DNA from: Coemansia sp. RSA 922 | Lineage: Eukaryota > Kickxellomycota > Kickxellomycetes > Kickxellales > Kickxellaceae | DNA: 25,794 nt | Assembly (NCBI GenBank): GCA_027577415.1 | Contig: JANBQS010000221.1 | Coordinates: forward strand, 1 to 25,794 | Direction: 5' to 3' | In this document: positions 25,363 through 25,794 of the stretch, one piece after another | How positions within the stretch are numbered: the first letter of the stretch is position 1 | Layout of the letters: each line of letters begins with the position of its first letter | Notes under the pieces: generated by a model | Told to the model about the DNA's origin: nothing | The model's input: only the letters and a program-made list of their open reading frames with translations | Databases searched by the model: none | Made by a program: the position numbers and the translations under genes

Positions 25363-25368
25363 TATAAA
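25363..25368 (+). promoter_or_regulatory. TATA box of the right-edge gene
   Basis: TATAAA within CCTTTATAAAGG, about 176 bases before the ATG at 25544, followed by C/T-rich leader-like sequence. It is the clearest TATA element in the window. Confidence 0.55.
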
Positions 25369-25543
25369 GGAAGGCTCTCCTGCTCTCCCTCCTCTGACAT
25401 TTGACAACAACACTCGCTCCCTCTATGCTTTAGACAACACTTGCTACAACTGCCTCGCAGTCGCCCATTTAACGCTCTTTCTTCTTTTCAAGCCCTTGGT
25501 GTGCCACTCTATATTTATTCCTTTTCAACACATTAAACCAGCC

Positions 25544-25794
25544 ATGTTCTTTAGCAGGAAGGTCAAGCAGTCCAGCCACAGCATGTCGAGCGGCGGCACG
25601 CTGTACGTCAACGCCTCTGAGTTTATCAACTACGTCAACAAGGACCAGATCTCCGGCCCAGTGTCGGCACGACCCATGGGCGCCATGGACATTACAGCCT
25701 GCGACGTGATCTGCCGCGGCATTCCCTCGATACAAGAGCTCAAGCTTTTGCGGCGGCGCGTGCGCCAGACTGCAATGGCTCTGGGCATTCGGGC
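25544..25794 (+). CDS. Small protein of unknown function (partial, runs off the window), paralog of 23904-24218
   Basis: ATG at 25544 (context CAGCCATGT) opens a frame that stays open to the window edge (83 codons plus two bases). The N-terminus is basic and Ser-rich (MFFSRKVKQSSHSMSSGG). The core (LYVNASEFI, KDQISGPVSARPMG, MDITACD, IPSIQEL, RRRVRQTAMALG) aligns with the gene at 23904-24218 with about half of core positions identical. Its codon use is strongly GC-biased at third positions, typical of a well-expressed gene here. The 3' end is missing, so full length is unknown, and the family was not recognised. Confidence 0.75.
   Translation, partial: MFFSRKVKQSSHSMSSGGTLYVNASEFINYVNKDQISGPVSARPMGAMDITACDVICRGIPSIQELKLLRRRVRQTAMALGIR

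Larger units (their letters stand above)
24219..25543. promoter_or_regulatory. 1.3-kb divergent intergenic region between the two small paralogs
   Basis: A shared upstream region of the head-to-head pair. It holds a TATTTAA for the left gene (24314-24320), a paired GATA-type palindrome (24514-24530), an inverted repeat (24600-24621), a CArG box (24739-24748) and a TATA box for the right gene (25363-25368). Scattered WGATAR sites occur at 24233, 24500, 24635, 24676, 25087 and 25098, only somewhat above chance. Open frames at 24813-25058 (+) and 25028-25351 (-) start at GTG and match nothing known. Confidence 0.45.

Overview
The window reads as nuclear DNA of a fungus. The evidence is long uninterrupted reading frames with a few short GT..AG introns, and a fungal gene set: RRP5, a Dbl-type RhoGEF, a NOX-family oxidase, an SSS transporter, a GPI-anchored Ser/Thr-rich wall protein and a fused Egt1 ergothioneine synthase. 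The intron-poor, moderately GC-rich style and the YABBY/HMG-like protein would fit an early-diverging lineage such as Kickxellomycotina. That lineage call is an inference, not something the sequence proves.

Layout, left to right. The RRP5 ribosome-biogenesis gene (319-6819, +) fills the first quarter. A DH-BAR RhoGEF follows (ATG at 7909, end 11976, +) and may have an extra 5' exon at 7302-7491. A 1.55-kb gene-free stretch then begins with a cluster of inverted repeats (12040-12264). Next come a NOX-like flavocytochrome (13530-15668, +), an SSS transporter (15993-17552, +) and a spliced GPI-anchored mucin-like protein (18019-19194, +). A 46-residue putative secreted peptide (19366-19506, +) lies tail-to-tail with EGT1 (19629-22406, -). 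EGT1 shares a divergent upstream region rich in AGGGG stress-type elements with a YABBY/HMG-like protein (23041-23691, +). The right end holds two small, mutually homologous genes of a family I do not recognise. They are arranged head-to-head: 23904-24218 (-), and 25544 to the window edge (+, truncated).

There are no operons, as expected. Possible functional links are inferences. RhoGEFs activate Rho/Rac GTPases, which control fungal NOX enzymes, and the GEF and NOX are neighbours. NOX makes superoxide and EGT1 makes the antioxidant ergothioneine. Wall protein, transporter and secreted peptide form a cell-surface block between them.

The main new observations are the head-to-head pair of unknown small paralogs, the overlooked secreted peptide, the intron joining two apparently separate reading frames into one GPI protein, corrected starts for EGT1 and the transporter, and the structured region behind the RhoGEF. 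I saw no rRNA, convincing tRNA, CRISPR array or transposon.
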